This document shows positions 35,697 to 44,683 of a DNA stretch of 64,000 nt, piece after piece. Both the position numbers and the translations under genes were made by a program. Below the pieces are notes generated by a model that saw nothing but the letters and a program-made list of their open reading frames with translations, did no database searches and was not told the DNA's origin. This DNA comes from Raineya sp964654605. Lineage in GTDB: Bacteria; Bacteroidota; Bacteroidia; Cytophagales; Thermonemataceae. The stretch spans positions 84,614 to 148,613 of the forward strand of contig CAZZLW010000036.1 in assembly GCA_964654605.1 (NCBI GenBank), given 5' to 3'. How positions within the stretch are numbered: the stretch's first letter is position 1; each line of letters starts with the position of its first letter.

Positions 35697-36083
35697 ATGA
35701 ATCAAAAACTGCCGAAGTCAGAAATTTTGCGAAGCAAAAAAATTATTCAAGAACTATTCCAAGCGGGTAGTTCTTTTTTGTATTTGTACCCTCTACAAAT
35801 TCGTTGGATTTCAGCTTCGGTAAAGCCCGAAAATATTACCTTTCCGCAAGTTTTGTTTGTTGTTCCCAAAAAAAAGTTCAAAAGGGCAGTGCTTCGCAAT
35901 TTGCTTCGCCGTAGGCTCAAAGAAGTTTATCGGAAAAATAAAGCAAACTTTGCAGAAAAACTCTCCCAGATGCAGTATCTTGCTATTATCTATATTGCCA
36001 AAGAGCCACTTTCTTACCAAGAAATTGAAAAAAGTTTTTGCTCTCTATTGAGCAAAGATACTGAGCCTAAAAAGCCTGAGTAA
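35697..36083 (+). CDS. rnpA: Ribonuclease P protein component
   Basis: 128 residues from ATG 35697, preceded by GAGGAGAGG. It is the protein cofactor that helps the RNase P ribozyme remove tRNA 5' leaders. The RNR signature is FVVPKKKFKRAVLRNLLRRR, then LKEVYRKN. The N-terminal ILRSKKIIQELFQAGSSF is also typical. The end is Lys/Glu rich. It follows rpmH; no yidC or yidD follows, since mrp comes next after a repeat. Confidence 0.95.
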   Translation: MNQKLPKSEILRSKKIIQELFQAGSSFLYLYPLQIRWISASVKPENITFPQVLFVVPKKKFKRAVLRNLLRRRLKEVYRKNKANFAEKLSQMQYLAIIYIAKEPLSYQEIEKSFCSLLSKDTEPKKPE

Positions 36084-36201
36084 TTGTTTGGTGCAGTAGG
36101 GAAACAGGATTTAGAATATTGGATATTTAAGTAAGACGGAGTAAAACTTTTACCTCAAACTTTTGAACCTTTAAACTCTTTGAACGTAAATGATTACAAT
36201 T
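36081..36201 (+). repeat. Dispersed intergenic repeat, copy C
   Basis: Starts on the rnpA stop codon with TAATTGTTTGG, then GGAAACAGGATTTAGAA, AGACGGAGTAAAAC, TACCTCAAAC, and AACGTAAATGATTACAA. Colinear with copy B. It fills most of the 184-base gap between rnpA and mrp. Confidence 0.65.
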
Positions 36202-36267
36202 CAGAATAAAAAACAACCTTTCTCCAAACCTAAACGCTTTTTTGCGTGTTACTGAAAAAAAATTGCT

Positions 36268-37350
36268 ATGAATAGAGATATAGTTTTACAAGCCCTTTCG
36301 CAGGTACAAGAACCAGACCTTAAAAAGGATTTGGTTTCGCTAAATATGATTCGTGATTTGGAAGTAAATGGCAAACAAGTGAGCTTCAAGGTGATGCTCA
36401 CAACACCTGCTTGCCCACTGAAAGAAAAAATCCGAAAAGATTGTGAGGAAGCAATTTTGGCAGTTTTCCCCGAAGCCGAAATTCAGATGGATATGCAAGC
36501 CGAAGTAACTTCGGTACTTAAAGCCAATTTTTTGCCCAACATCAAAAATGTAGTAGCTATTGCATCAGGAAAAGGAGGGGTGGGTAAATCTACGGTTACA
36601 GCCAATTTGGCGGTAGCACTCGCCCAAACAGGAGCAAAGGTAGGCGTTATTGATGCCGATATTTTCGGACCTTCAATGCCCGTGATGTTTGGGGTAGAAT
36701 ATGAAAAACCGATGTTACAAGAAATTGAAGGCAAGCAATATATTTTGCCTGTGGAGCAATATGGGGTAAAACTGATTTCAATGGGATTTCTTTCGCCTGC
36801 CGAAAGTGCTGTGGTGTGGCGAGGACCAATGGCAAGCAAAGCACTGCTTCAATTTCTCAATGATGTCTATTGGGGAGAGCTAGATTACCTGCTGATTGAC
36901 CTGCCTCCGGGTACTAGCGACATTCACCTGACAATGGCACAAGCTATGCCTCTTACGGGGGTGGTAGTAGTTACCACACCGCAGAAAGTAGCCCTTGCCG
37001 ATGCCCAAAAAGGGCTAATGATGTTCCGACAAGGAACTATCCAAATTCCTATTTTGGGGATTGTAGAAAATATGGCTTATTTTACCCCCGCCGAACTGCC
37101 CCAAAATAAATATTACATCTTTGGCAGAGATGGCGGAAAAGTGCTTGCAGAACGCTATAATGTGCCTTTTTTGGGAGAAATTCCTTTGGTGCAAGGTATC
37201 AGAGAAGCAGGAGATATTGGCAGACCTATCATTGCACAGGGAGAAGAAGAAACGCCTACTTTTCAAGCCTTCAAAGCACTTGCCGAAAGTTTGGCTCAAA
37301 GAATTGCAATACGAAATGCAGAAGTCGTAGCTGAGAAAGTAGCTTTGTAG
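36268..37350 (+). CDS. mrp: Mrp/NBP35 family Fe-S carrier ATPase
   Basis: 360 residues. Residues 1-75 are a MIP18/DUF59 domain (VLQALSQVQEPDLKKDLVS). The P-loop ATPase follows with ASGKGGVGKSTVTANLAVAL, DADIFGPSMPVMFG, DLPPGTSDIHLT and TTPQKVALADAQKG. The family loads 4Fe-4S clusters onto target proteins. The C-terminal Cys-x2-Cys found in many members is absent: that segment reads NMAYFTPAELPQNKYYIFG. The same form is common in Bacteroidota. Single-gene unit. Confidence 0.94.
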   Translation: MNRDIVLQALSQVQEPDLKKDLVSLNMIRDLEVNGKQVSFKVMLTTPACPLKEKIRKDCEEAILAVFPEAEIQMDMQAEVTSVLKANFLPNIKNVVAIASGKGGVGKSTVTANLAVALAQTGAKVGVIDADIFGPSMPVMFGVEYEKPMLQEIEGKQYILPVEQYGVKLISMGFLSPAESAVVWRGPMASKALLQFLNDVYWGELDYLLIDLPPGTSDIHLTMAQAMPLTGVVVVTTPQKVALADAQKGLMMFRQGTIQIPILGIVENMAYFTPAELPQNKYYIFGRDGGKVLAERYNVPFLGEIPLVQGIREAGDIGRPIIAQGEEETPTFQAFKALAESLAQRIAIRNAEVVAEKVAL

Positions 37351-37359
37351 AAATGTGGC

Positions 37360-37399
37360 GGCGATACTGCTTTCAGGCAATATCGCCACTTGTGGTTTT
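37360..37399. terminator. Possible terminator between mrp and the fucose synthase gene
   Basis: GGCGATA (37360-37366) pairs with TATCGCC (37381-37387), with an inner TGC/GCA pair. A five-T run lies at 37396-37400. It serves the plus strand and lies between convergent genes. Confidence 0.5.
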
Positions 37400-38331
37400 T
37401 ATTGCGTATTTATCCCAAATTTCTGCCTGATAGTGTGTGCAATACCTTCACGCAAATCTATTTTATGTTTCCAGCCCAAAGCGTGAATCTTACTTACGTC
37501 TAATAGTTTGCGAGGCGTACCATCAGGCTTGGTAGTATCAAATTGCAGTTCGCCTGTATAACCTACGATTTCCTTGATGAGTAGTGCCAAATCTTTGATA
37601 CTAATATCTTCGCCTGTACCTACATTGATAATCTCCTCGCTATCGTAGTTTTTCATCAGAAATACGCAAGCATCACCCAAATCATCAGCATTGAGGAACT
37701 CTCTGCGTGGTGAGCCTGTCCCCCAAACTTCTACAAAAGGTTTGTTTTGCATTTTGGCTTCATAAAATTTGCGTATCAGAGCCGCCATAACGTGTGAATT
37801 TTGAGGGTCGTAGTTGTCGCCTTCGCCGTATAGGTTGGTAGGCATTACCGAAATAAATTTACACCCATACTGACTGCGATACGCCTGACACATCTTGATA
37901 CCTGCAATTTTAGCAATGGCATAAGGTTCGTTGGTGGGTTCTAAAGCTCCTGTAAGCAAATATTCTTCTTTGAGCGGTTGAGGGGCAAATTTGGGATAAA
38001 TGCAAGATGAACCCAAAAAAAGCAGTTTTTTAACGTCGTTTTTATAGCTTTCGTGAATGATATTTGTCTGAATTGCTAAATTATCGTAAATAAACTCGGC
38101 TCGGTAGGTATTATTTGCCAAAATGCCGCCCACTTTTGCCGCCGCTAAGAAAACATATTCAGGTTTTTCTTGGGCAAAAAAATCAGCTACTGCCTGCTGA
38201 TTGCGTAAATCCAATTCTTTGGAGGTTCGCAAGACAATGTTTTCGTAGCCTTCGGCTTGAAGTTTTCGCAGTATTGCTGAGCCAGCCATTCCTCTATGCC
38301 CTGCAATGTATATTTTGCTATTTTTTTCCAT
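37399..38331 (-). CDS. fcl: GDP-L-fucose synthase
   Basis: 310 residues, extended short-chain dehydrogenase fold. The NADP site is IYIAGHRGMAGSAILRKL; LFLGSSCIYPKFAPQPL carries the catalytic Ser; EPYAIAKIAGIKMCQAY carries the Tyr-x3-Lys pair; FVEVWGTGSPRREFLNADDL is a family block. It converts GDP-4-keto-6-deoxymannose to GDP-L-fucose for surface polysaccharides. The gene for the preceding enzyme (Gmd) is not in the window. It lies 16 bases after nuoL and is probably co-transcribed. Confidence 0.96.
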   Translation of the reverse strand: MEKNSKIYIAGHRGMAGSAILRKLQAEGYENIVLRTSKELDLRNQQAVADFFAQEKPEYVFLAAAKVGGILANNTYRAEFIYDNLAIQTNIIHESYKNDVKKLLFLGSSCIYPKFAPQPLKEEYLLTGALEPTNEPYAIAKIAGIKMCQAYRSQYGCKFISVMPTNLYGEGDNYDPQNSHVMAALIRKFYEAKMQNKPFVEVWGTGSPRREFLNADDLGDACVFLMKNYDSEEIINVGTGEDISIKDLALLIKEIVGYTGELQFDTTKPDGTPRKLLDVSKIHALGWKHKIDLREGIAHTIRQKFGINTQ

Positions 38332-38347
38332 AATTTGGCAAATAAAA

Positions 38348-40330
38348 CTAAGTTGCTATCCAATATAAAATTACAATTAAAACCAAAAGTGTAAAAAACC
38401 AATAGCCCTGAATCTCTTTCCCTTGCAAATTTCGCACAAAATTACCAAAACTTCTGCCAATCCAAAGCAAAAAATGCAAAAAGCCGTCTATCAAGGCTCT
38501 ATCAGTCCAATAAATAATATGAGCCAAGACTACTTGCAACTTTGCCAAATTATCCAGAAATCTGTTCCAAAATTTTTCAAGTTTATGCAATTTTTGAGCA
38601 AAAATCACAACGATTTGGGCAACTTGGGCAGAACTCTGAAAAACTTTGATAGTAGCAAGCCCCGTGAGTAAGATTTTTCTCACAAAAACCTTTGAAAAGC
38701 GAAAAATTTGTAGTTGCCAAACGAATAATTTTTGAGAAAACAAACGCTTTTTTGCCTCAAACGCCGCTTGTTTCTGAAACCCTATCCAAAAGCCAAGCAA
38801 AGTAACCGATAAAGCCAAAAAAGGTAAATATACTGGGCTTTGTTTTTCAGAAAATATCAAAATTTCGCTTATCCAAGCATTTTTTACTGAAAAAGGATTG
38901 AATGAAAAAACTATCCAAAAACTACCCAAAGCAAGCAAGGAAAGCGGAAAAGTGAAACTAAAAATGGGTTTTTCAAAATGAAAGTTGAGATTTGGGAAAA
39001 AGGTTTGCAAGTGAAATTTTCCAAAAAACAAGGCTCTGTATTGTTGGGCAATATAGAACGCAGTAAGTCCGAAACCTACCAAAGCGAGGGCAAATACAAA
39101 AACCTGAAAAGGCGTAGTTGCGTTATGCCAAAGGCTATCAAGTATCATTTCTTTGGAAAGAAAGCCTGCCGTAAAAGGCAAACCCAAGAGGGAAGCCATA
39201 AAAATAGTGTAAAAAGCAAAAAGCCAAGGCATTTTTTTTCGCAATCCTCCGAGTAGATACATATTTTCGCTATCTGTATGTACTTTTTCGGAAAAATGAT
39301 GCGTATGATGAAGCACTACCCCTGCACACAAAAATAGCCCCGCCTTGAAAAAAGCGTGTGTAAAAAGATGAAAAAGCCCTGCTTCGCGATTGCCTGTGCC
39401 AATAGCAAGAAACATCAGCCCCAGTTGGGAAATTGTAGAATATGCCAAAACTTTCTTGATATTGCTCTGAAAAAGAGCCTTGTAAGCCCCCAAAAGCATA
39501 CTCGTCAGCCCTACAATTTGCACAAATTGCAGAGCCCAAGGCGTAAGCAAAAAGAAAATTTTGCCAACCAAAAATACTCCTGCCGCAACCATCGTGGCGG
39601 CGTGCAAGAGAGCTGATATGGGCGTAGGTCCTTGCATTGCGTCAGGAAGCCATACGTGCAGGGGTACTTGTGCCGATTTTGCCATTGCTCCTAAAAAAAT
39701 ACAAATGCCTATCAGGCTAAGCAAGGCTGTTGAAACATTTTTTTGAGCAAGCAAAATTTCTATTTCTGCAAAAGAAAGTGTATGAAACTGCCCAAAAACG
39801 AGAAAAATCCCTATCAAAAAACCTACATCTCCAACCCTATTCACTAAAAAAGCCTTACGCGAAGCCTTGACGGCTTCACTTTTTTCTCGCCAAAAACCGA
39901 TGAGCAGATAAGAACAAAAACCTACAAGTTCCCAAAAAATATAGGTTTGAAGTAAATTTTCGGAAAGTACAAGCATTTGCATTGCAAATACAAAAAGCGA
40001 AAGATATGCAAAATACAAGTGAAAATTTTTATCGTTACGCATATAGGCGTAAGAAAAAATAGTAACCAAAAATGCTATCAGGGCTACCAAAAGAAGCATC
40101 AGTAGTTCAAATTTGCCCAAAGCAATGCCAAAGTTTAAGGAAGTAAATTGCACCCAAGCTACTTTCCAAACGAAGCCTTGTACCAAAAATTCCTTGAAAG
40201 CCGCTCCGCAAAGCAAGACATTGAGCAAAGCACTCAAAAGGCTTACCGATAGCACAAGTTTGGGCTTATTTTTCAGAAAAGCAAGAATCAAAAAAGCTAA
40301 TATCAGTTGCAAGAAAAGCAGGGCAATCAT
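38348..40330 (-). CDS. nuoL: NADH-quinone oxidoreductase subunit L
   Basis: 660 residues with about 16 helices, the size of NuoL. Conserved core: ENLLQTYIFWELVGFCSYLL with the channel Glu, MAKSAQVPLHVWLPDAMQGP, LLHAATMVAAGVFLVGKIFF, THAFFKAGLFLCAG. It is a proton-pumping antiporter-like subunit of the membrane arm. The long lateral helix region near 570-610 is partly visible. It is alone: no nuoK, nuoM or nuoN is adjacent, and nuoA/nuoB are over 30 kb away. Homologous MrpA or HyfB are less likely from the absence of partner genes and from the presence of nuoA/B. Confidence 0.9.
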   Translation of the reverse strand: MIALLFLQLILAFLILAFLKNKPKLVLSVSLLSALLNVLLCGAAFKEFLVQGFVWKVAWVQFTSLNFGIALGKFELLMLLLVALIAFLVTIFSYAYMRNDKNFHLYFAYLSLFVFAMQMLVLSENLLQTYIFWELVGFCSYLLIGFWREKSEAVKASRKAFLVNRVGDVGFLIGIFLVFGQFHTLSFAEIEILLAQKNVSTALLSLIGICIFLGAMAKSAQVPLHVWLPDAMQGPTPISALLHAATMVAAGVFLVGKIFFLLTPWALQFVQIVGLTSMLLGAYKALFQSNIKKVLAYSTISQLGLMFLAIGTGNREAGLFHLFTHAFFKAGLFLCAGVVLHHTHHFSEKVHTDSENMYLLGGLRKKMPWLFAFYTIFMASLLGLPFTAGFLSKEMILDSLWHNATTPFQVFVFALALVGFGLTAFYIAQQYRALFFGKFHLQTFFPNLNFHFEKPIFSFTFPLSLLALGSFWIVFSFNPFSVKNAWISEILIFSEKQSPVYLPFLALSVTLLGFWIGFQKQAAFEAKKRLFSQKLFVWQLQIFRFSKVFVRKILLTGLATIKVFQSSAQVAQIVVIFAQKLHKLEKFWNRFLDNLAKLQVVLAHIIYWTDRALIDGFLHFLLWIGRSFGNFVRNLQGKEIQGYWFFTLLVLIVILYWIAT

Positions 40331-40393
40331 AGCGGTTTTGAAAAATATTGCGTAAAATTGCAGAAATTTTTAGCAAAACCCAAAAGCAAAGCT

Positions 40394-40780
40394 ATGAGTT
40401 TTGAAATCAAAGGGAAAGTTCTCAAAATTTTGGAAGAACAGACGGGTGCAAGTAAAAATGGCGAGTGGAAACGCAAAGATTTTGTCGTAGAAACCGCCGA
40501 AGCCTATCCGAAAAAGGTATGTTTTGCCTTGTGGAACGAGAAAATCAAGCAATTGGAAACAGAATCCGTAGAAGTTGGCGACGAAGTGCGTGTAATGTTC
40601 AATGTGGCTTCAAGGGAGTATAATGGCAAATGGTATAGCGATATTACTGCATATCAGATAGATAACCTCACTCGCAAGGAGCAGGAAAAAGGTGGTATCA
40701 TCAGCCCCCAACCTGAAAATGAAACCATCAATCTGGATATTCTCGCCGCCGAAGGGCAAGATGACGATTTGCCATTTTGA
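40394..40780 (+). CDS. DUF3127 protein with SSB-like acidic tail
   Basis: 128 residues from ATG 40394; a longer frame from 40307 begins in the nuoL promoter region and is not preferred. Beta-rich, with EIKGKVLKILEEQTGASKNG at the N terminus, and VVETAEAYPKKVCFALWN and SREYNGKWYSDITAYQI later, consistent with an OB fold. The C terminus is EGQDDDLPF, the same acidic-hydrophobic tip that single-strand binding proteins use to recruit partners. DUF3127 proteins are Bacteroidota proteins of unconfirmed function; a DNA-linked role is inference. Confidence 0.8.
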   Translation: MSFEIKGKVLKILEEQTGASKNGEWKRKDFVVETAEAYPKKVCFALWNEKIKQLETESVEVGDEVRVMFNVASREYNGKWYSDITAYQIDNLTRKEQEKGGIISPQPENETINLDILAAEGQDDDLPF

Positions 40781-40810
40781 AAAACATCTATAAGGTTTTT
40801 GTCTTGCGTC

Positions 40811-40858
40811 TAAAATCTAATATCCTGCTTGTAGTACAAATTAAACCTAAAACAAATT
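40811..40858 (-). repeat. Dispersed intergenic repeat, copy D (partial)
   Basis: On the minus strand it reads TTTTAGGTTTAATTTGTAC, then AGCAGGATATTAGATTTTAG and ACGCAAGAC. It aligns with the 5' half of copy B. It lies between the DUF3127 stop and the PLP enzyme start. Confidence 0.5.
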
Positions 40859-40862
40859 CCTG

Positions 40863-42023
40863 ATGGATTTATCTTACATCATCAACGAATTGGGCGAAGA
40901 ACGCGAAAACTATCTATATTCCGTAGCTCCTCCGATATTTCAGACGGCAATGTCTTGCTTTCCCAATGTAGAGGCTATGCGTCAGAGCCTTGCCAAAGAA
41001 TCGGAAACGCCTTTCTACACACGTGGCAACAATGCTACTACGGATATTTTGCGTAAAAAAATGGCGGCTCTGGAAGCCACCGAAGATGCCCTTATTTTTG
41101 CCAGCGGTAGTGCGGCGATTGCGGCGGCAGTGCTTTCGGTAGTGCAAACAGGCGACCACATAGTTTGCGTGCAAAAACCTTATAGTTGGACAAACAAACT
41201 GCTCAATCTTTGGCTCAAACGCTTTGGGGTAAGTGCTACAATGATAGACGGCACAAGCCCTGAAAATTATGAAAAAGCAATTTTACCCAATACCAAAGCA
41301 CTTTTTTTAGAAACGCCCAATTCTTTCACCTTTGAGCTACAAGATATTGAGGAAGTTGTGAAAATTGCTCAAAGGCACAAACTTACTACTATTTTAGATA
41401 ATAGCTATGCAACGCCACTCCTTCAACAACCTGCCACTATGGGGATTGATATGATAGTACATTCAGCAACCAAGTATCTATCGGGGCATAGCGATACCGT
41501 AGGGGGTGTGTTGTGTGGTACAAAAGCTCATTTGAAAAAAATTTTTGAAAGCGAGCTGATGACTTTGGGAGGCATTATTTCGCCTTTTAATGCTTGGCTG
41601 ATTTTGCGAGGCTTGCGAACTTTGCCAATTCGTATGCAGAGAGTTGCTGAAACTACCCCTAAAATTGTGAATTTTCTTGCCTCACACCCCAAAGTGAGCC
41701 GAGTGTATTATCCTTTTCACCCTTCGCACCCGCAGTATGAGTTAGCCCAAAAGCAAATGAAAGCCCCCGCAGGGCAGTTTTCCATAGAACTAAAAGCAGA
41801 AAGTATAGATGCCGTAGAGCGTTTCTGCAATAGCCTCAAACGCTTTTTGCTTGCCGCCTCTTGGGGCAGTTACGAGTCGCTTATTTTCCCTGCCTGTACG
41901 CTTTATACTTCCGAAAATTATGCTACTGCACCTTTTCATTGGAGTTTGGTTCGGTTTTATGTTGGCTTGGAAGAAAGTGATGCTCTTATCGCTGATTTAG
42001 AGCAGGCTCTTACTCAAATCTGA
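40863..42023 (+). CDS. PLP-dependent trans-sulfuration enzyme (MetB/MetC family)
   Basis: 386 residues, the family length. Members include cystathionine gamma-synthase, beta- and gamma-lyase and O-acetylhomoserine sulfhydrylase. PLP lysine block VHSATKYLSGHSDTVGGVLCG, active-site Tyr region TPFYTRGNNATTDILRKKMA, and LSRVYYPFHPSHPQYELAQ-like C-terminal block. Substrate specificity cannot be read from motifs alone. Cytosolic. Not in an obvious methionine operon. Confidence 0.9.
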   Translation: MDLSYIINELGEERENYLYSVAPPIFQTAMSCFPNVEAMRQSLAKESETPFYTRGNNATTDILRKKMAALEATEDALIFASGSAAIAAAVLSVVQTGDHIVCVQKPYSWTNKLLNLWLKRFGVSATMIDGTSPENYEKAILPNTKALFLETPNSFTFELQDIEEVVKIAQRHKLTTILDNSYATPLLQQPATMGIDMIVHSATKYLSGHSDTVGGVLCGTKAHLKKIFESELMTLGGIISPFNAWLILRGLRTLPIRMQRVAETTPKIVNFLASHPKVSRVYYPFHPSHPQYELAQKQMKAPAGQFSIELKAESIDAVERFCNSLKRFLLAASWGSYESLIFPACTLYTSENYATAPFHWSLVRFYVGLEESDALIADLEQALTQI

Positions 42024-42081
42024 TTGAGAAAAATCAACCTCCTTTTTGAAAAAACTCATTTCCCAAGCGAGCAATGCTTCT

Positions 42082-42089
42082 TATTTTTG
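42082..42089 (+). promoter_or_regulatory. -7 box of the small heat-shock gene
   Basis: TATTTTTG, an exact TANNTTTG, 40 bases before the start; at the right distance upstream is TTTC (42059-42062), a one-base -33 variant. A strong Shine-Dalgarno-like AAGGAGG lies 9 bases before the start, unusual in this phylum. No CIRCE element is seen. Confidence 0.45.
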
Positions 42090-42129
42090 AAGCAACAATG
42101 ATGTTCCACACTAAAAAAAGGAGGTTATT

Positions 42130-42579
42130 ATGGCACTCGTAAAAGCATCTGAATGGTTGCCTTCCTTCTTTGGCGAAGGCAATGGTTTGCTTGACCGCTT
42201 TTTCAAAGATGATTTCTTTGATTGGTCAAAGTTTAATTTTGCTTCCAAAACGCTTCCTGCGGTAAATGTGAAAGAAACTGATGAGAAATTTACTTTGGAA
42301 ATGGCGGCACCCGGACTTTCCAAAGATAAATTCAAAATTGAAGTTAAAGACAATATGCTCTGCATTAGCAGTGAGCAAAAAGATGAGAAAAAAGACGAAA
42401 AAGAAAACTATACCCGCCGCGAGTTTCGCTACGAAAGTTTTATGCGTAGCTTTTCGCTTCCCGAAAATACCGATGCCGATAAAATCAAAGCCGAATACAA
42501 AGACGGCTTGCTGATTTTAGACATTCCCAAAAAGCAAAAAGAGAGCAAGAAAAATAGCAAAACTATTCAAGTAAGCTAA
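42130..42579 (+). CDS. Small heat-shock protein, Hsp20 family
   Basis: 149 residues. The alpha-crystallin domain spans about residues 35-135: VKETDEKFTLEMAAPGLSKD, FKIEVKDNMLCISSEQK, YESFMRSFSLPENTDADKIK and AEYKDGLLILDIPKK. The N-terminal WLPSFFGEGNGLLDRFFKDD is typical of bacterial Hsp20. The Ile-x-Ile tail (QV) is present but short. It prevents aggregation of unfolding proteins in the cytosol. It has a strong ribosome-binding site. Confidence 0.95.
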   Translation: MALVKASEWLPSFFGEGNGLLDRFFKDDFFDWSKFNFASKTLPAVNVKETDEKFTLEMAAPGLSKDKFKIEVKDNMLCISSEQKDEKKDEKENYTRREFRYESFMRSFSLPENTDADKIKAEYKDGLLILDIPKKQKESKKNSKTIQVS

Positions 42580-42587
42580 ATTGGATA

Positions 42588-42624
42588 AGGCTCTTGTTTT
42601 AGCTAACAAGAGCCTCATTTTTTT
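42588..42624. terminator. Shared terminator of hsp20 and the BatA-like gene
   Basis: AGGCTCTTGTT (42588-42598) pairs with AACAAGAGCCT (42605-42615), followed by a T8 run at 42617-42624. On the plus strand it ends hsp20. The stop codon of the minus-strand BatA-like gene lies in its loop (42599-42601), so the 3' coding end of that gene forms half of the stem. Confidence 0.85.
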
Positions 42625-44683
42625 TGTGCCATTGTTTGAAAAAACGAATAATCAGAACTTCGGCAAGTAGGAAAATCAGAGCAAGCCAAATAAAATACTT
42701 CCACAGAGGCGTGCCGATATTACGTTCCTGAAAATCTTGGATAAACTTTTTATCAGCAATATTTTCATAGATTTGAACATTTTTTCTGCCTGCAAAAATC
42801 TTTTTCAGTTCATCAAGGCTGTAAAATTGCATTACTGACTCTCGCTTATCGTAGTTGAAAGCTACGGCACCTACCACTTGTTTATCGTTATTTATCACCT
42901 CGTAATGTCCTGCTTCAAGGCTTTCTTCGGGCAATTCCATAATGAGTTGCTCGCCATTCATTCTTTGAGCAGGCAAAAGTTCAGTTTTGCTATTTTTGAG
43001 CTTAAATACTTGATTTTTGTTGCTTTTGCCTACTTTGAGCGAGATAACTTTTTCCTGAAAGTTGTAGGCAATTTTTTCGTTCTGCTCCAAGCTCCGAGAG
43101 GCAATTTTATACATAATAGGCACAAAAAGAGCATTGGTAGGAAAATCGGTATAGCGTTTTTCCAGAGGTGAGGCACACAAATACAATTTCCCTCTGCCAT
43201 TTCTGAACTCTGAAAGAAAACTTTTTCCATTCTTGAAACCTAAAAGTTGTGTGCTAACACCGAGCCAACTCATTACGGCATTGGCATAGGGCATATCGGC
43301 ATTTTTAGGATTTTGTTCAAAAACGCCTTCATAAAAAGGATTGTTGATATTGGGGGGAAGTAAGGTTTTGATAGAGTTTTTTCCCAAAGAATCAATTTTT
43401 TCGTTTTGCAACCCTCTTACACCCAAACTGCTCAAAACTTCTGCATAGCTTGTAATATCGGGGCTACTGCTCGGAAAAATCAGTACGCTACCGCCGTTTA
43501 GCGTAAATTTTTGCAACTCATCACGCATTTTAGTAGGCAAGTTGGGTAAGCCGTCTAAAATAAGCAAATCGGTATTGGGTAAAATATCGTAATTGAAGGT
43601 GCTGAGGTCGTAGCTGATAAGATTGAAACTCTTTTCGCTGGCATATACGCTACGCACAAAAGGGTTGCCCCCTCCTGCGTACAGGTACGAAATGCGTATC
43701 GTAGGGGCTACGTTGAGCGTAAAAAAATAGTCATTATCAAAAGTAATGGGTTGATCTTCAATTACAATTTTACCTTTACGCGTACCACGTTCTTGGGTGA
43801 TAAAGTTGAAACTACCTGTAATTTTTCCATTTGCACCAATATCCAAAGTAGTAGTAGAGACTTGCAGTTCATCAATGAAAAGGCGGGCTACTAAATCTTG
43901 AACAGGGGTTTCGGAATCGTTTTTTACAGAAAAAAGAAGTGTATTCGTCTCGTTTGCCTTTACGAAAGGATTGGCAAGCCAAGCCGAATCTACATAGAGG
44001 TTGGCTTTTTGCTCGGATTTGAGCGGCACAAGAAAAAACTGCATTGTGCTATCCAAACTTAATTTTTCCAAATTGCCCAGTGTACTTTTTTGAAAATCGG
44101 AAAACCAAAAAATCTGATTATTTTCTTTGGGGGCTAAACGTTTCAAAAGAGCCTGCTGACGAGCATATACGGCTTGCAAATCCCGACTATGCGGGGAAAA
44201 ATTGGTTTCACTTAAAATATCCTCTACTCGGGTGGCATTGATAGTAAACTGCTCACGATTGCGAAAATCGTTGGTAACAAGTTGAAATTGAGCTGATTTC
44301 GGGAAGATTTTTACCAAATCAGAAATACTTTCTTTTGCCCAAGAAAGATATTTGCGGCGTGTTAGCTCATTTTGCATACTATACGAATTATCCAAATAGA
44401 TACTGGCGATGCTTCCCGCATTATAGAGTGTTTTTTGGTTTTCGTTGGGTAAAAAAGGTTGGGCAAAAGCGAGTACCAAAGAAGCCACCAAGCCCAAACG
44501 CATCAGCAAAATGAGCAACTCTCGTAATGTTTTGAAAGAGTTGGTTTCGGTTTTGAGTTCTTTCAAGAAACGAACATTCGTAAAATATACCCTTTTTAGC
44601 CTTCGGAAATTGAAGATATGAATGATGATTGGAATGGTAAGGGCAAACAAAGCCCACAGAAAGGCAGGATATAAAAAACTCAT
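42599..44683 (-). CDS. BatA-like membrane protein with vWA-type periplasmic part
   Basis: 694 residues. The N-terminal BatA module MSFLYPAFLWALFALTIPII, NFRRLKRVYFTNVRFLKEL and a second helix LILLMRLGLVASLVLAFAQP are characteristic. The large middle part contains a vWA-like segment (YLDNSYSMQNELTRRKYLSW) and a GATase1-like segment (LLILDGLPNLPTKMRDE). It ends in a helix (YFIWLALIFLLAEVLII). Homologues are usually called DUF4159 or aerotolerance-type proteins with unknown role. It overlaps the next gene by four bases. Confidence 0.85.
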   Translation of the reverse strand: MSFLYPAFLWALFALTIPIIIHIFNFRRLKRVYFTNVRFLKELKTETNSFKTLRELLILLMRLGLVASLVLAFAQPFLPNENQKTLYNAGSIASIYLDNSYSMQNELTRRKYLSWAKESISDLVKIFPKSAQFQLVTNDFRNREQFTINATRVEDILSETNFSPHSRDLQAVYARQQALLKRLAPKENNQIFWFSDFQKSTLGNLEKLSLDSTMQFFLVPLKSEQKANLYVDSAWLANPFVKANETNTLLFSVKNDSETPVQDLVARLFIDELQVSTTTLDIGANGKITGSFNFITQERGTRKGKIVIEDQPITFDNDYFFTLNVAPTIRISYLYAGGGNPFVRSVYASEKSFNLISYDLSTFNYDILPNTDLLILDGLPNLPTKMRDELQKFTLNGGSVLIFPSSSPDITSYAEVLSSLGVRGLQNEKIDSLGKNSIKTLLPPNINNPFYEGVFEQNPKNADMPYANAVMSWLGVSTQLLGFKNGKSFLSEFRNGRGKLYLCASPLEKRYTDFPTNALFVPIMYKIASRSLEQNEKIAYNFQEKVISLKVGKSNKNQVFKLKNSKTELLPAQRMNGEQLIMELPEESLEAGHYEVINNDKQVVGAVAFNYDKRESVMQFYSLDELKKIFAGRKNVQIYENIADKKFIQDFQERNIGTPLWKYFIWLALIFLLAEVLIIRFFKQWHKKNEALVS

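Noticed and set aside
40307..40393. Upstream extension of the DUF3127 protein
   Set aside because: It overlaps the 5' end of nuoL on the other strand and adds 29 residues without family similarity.
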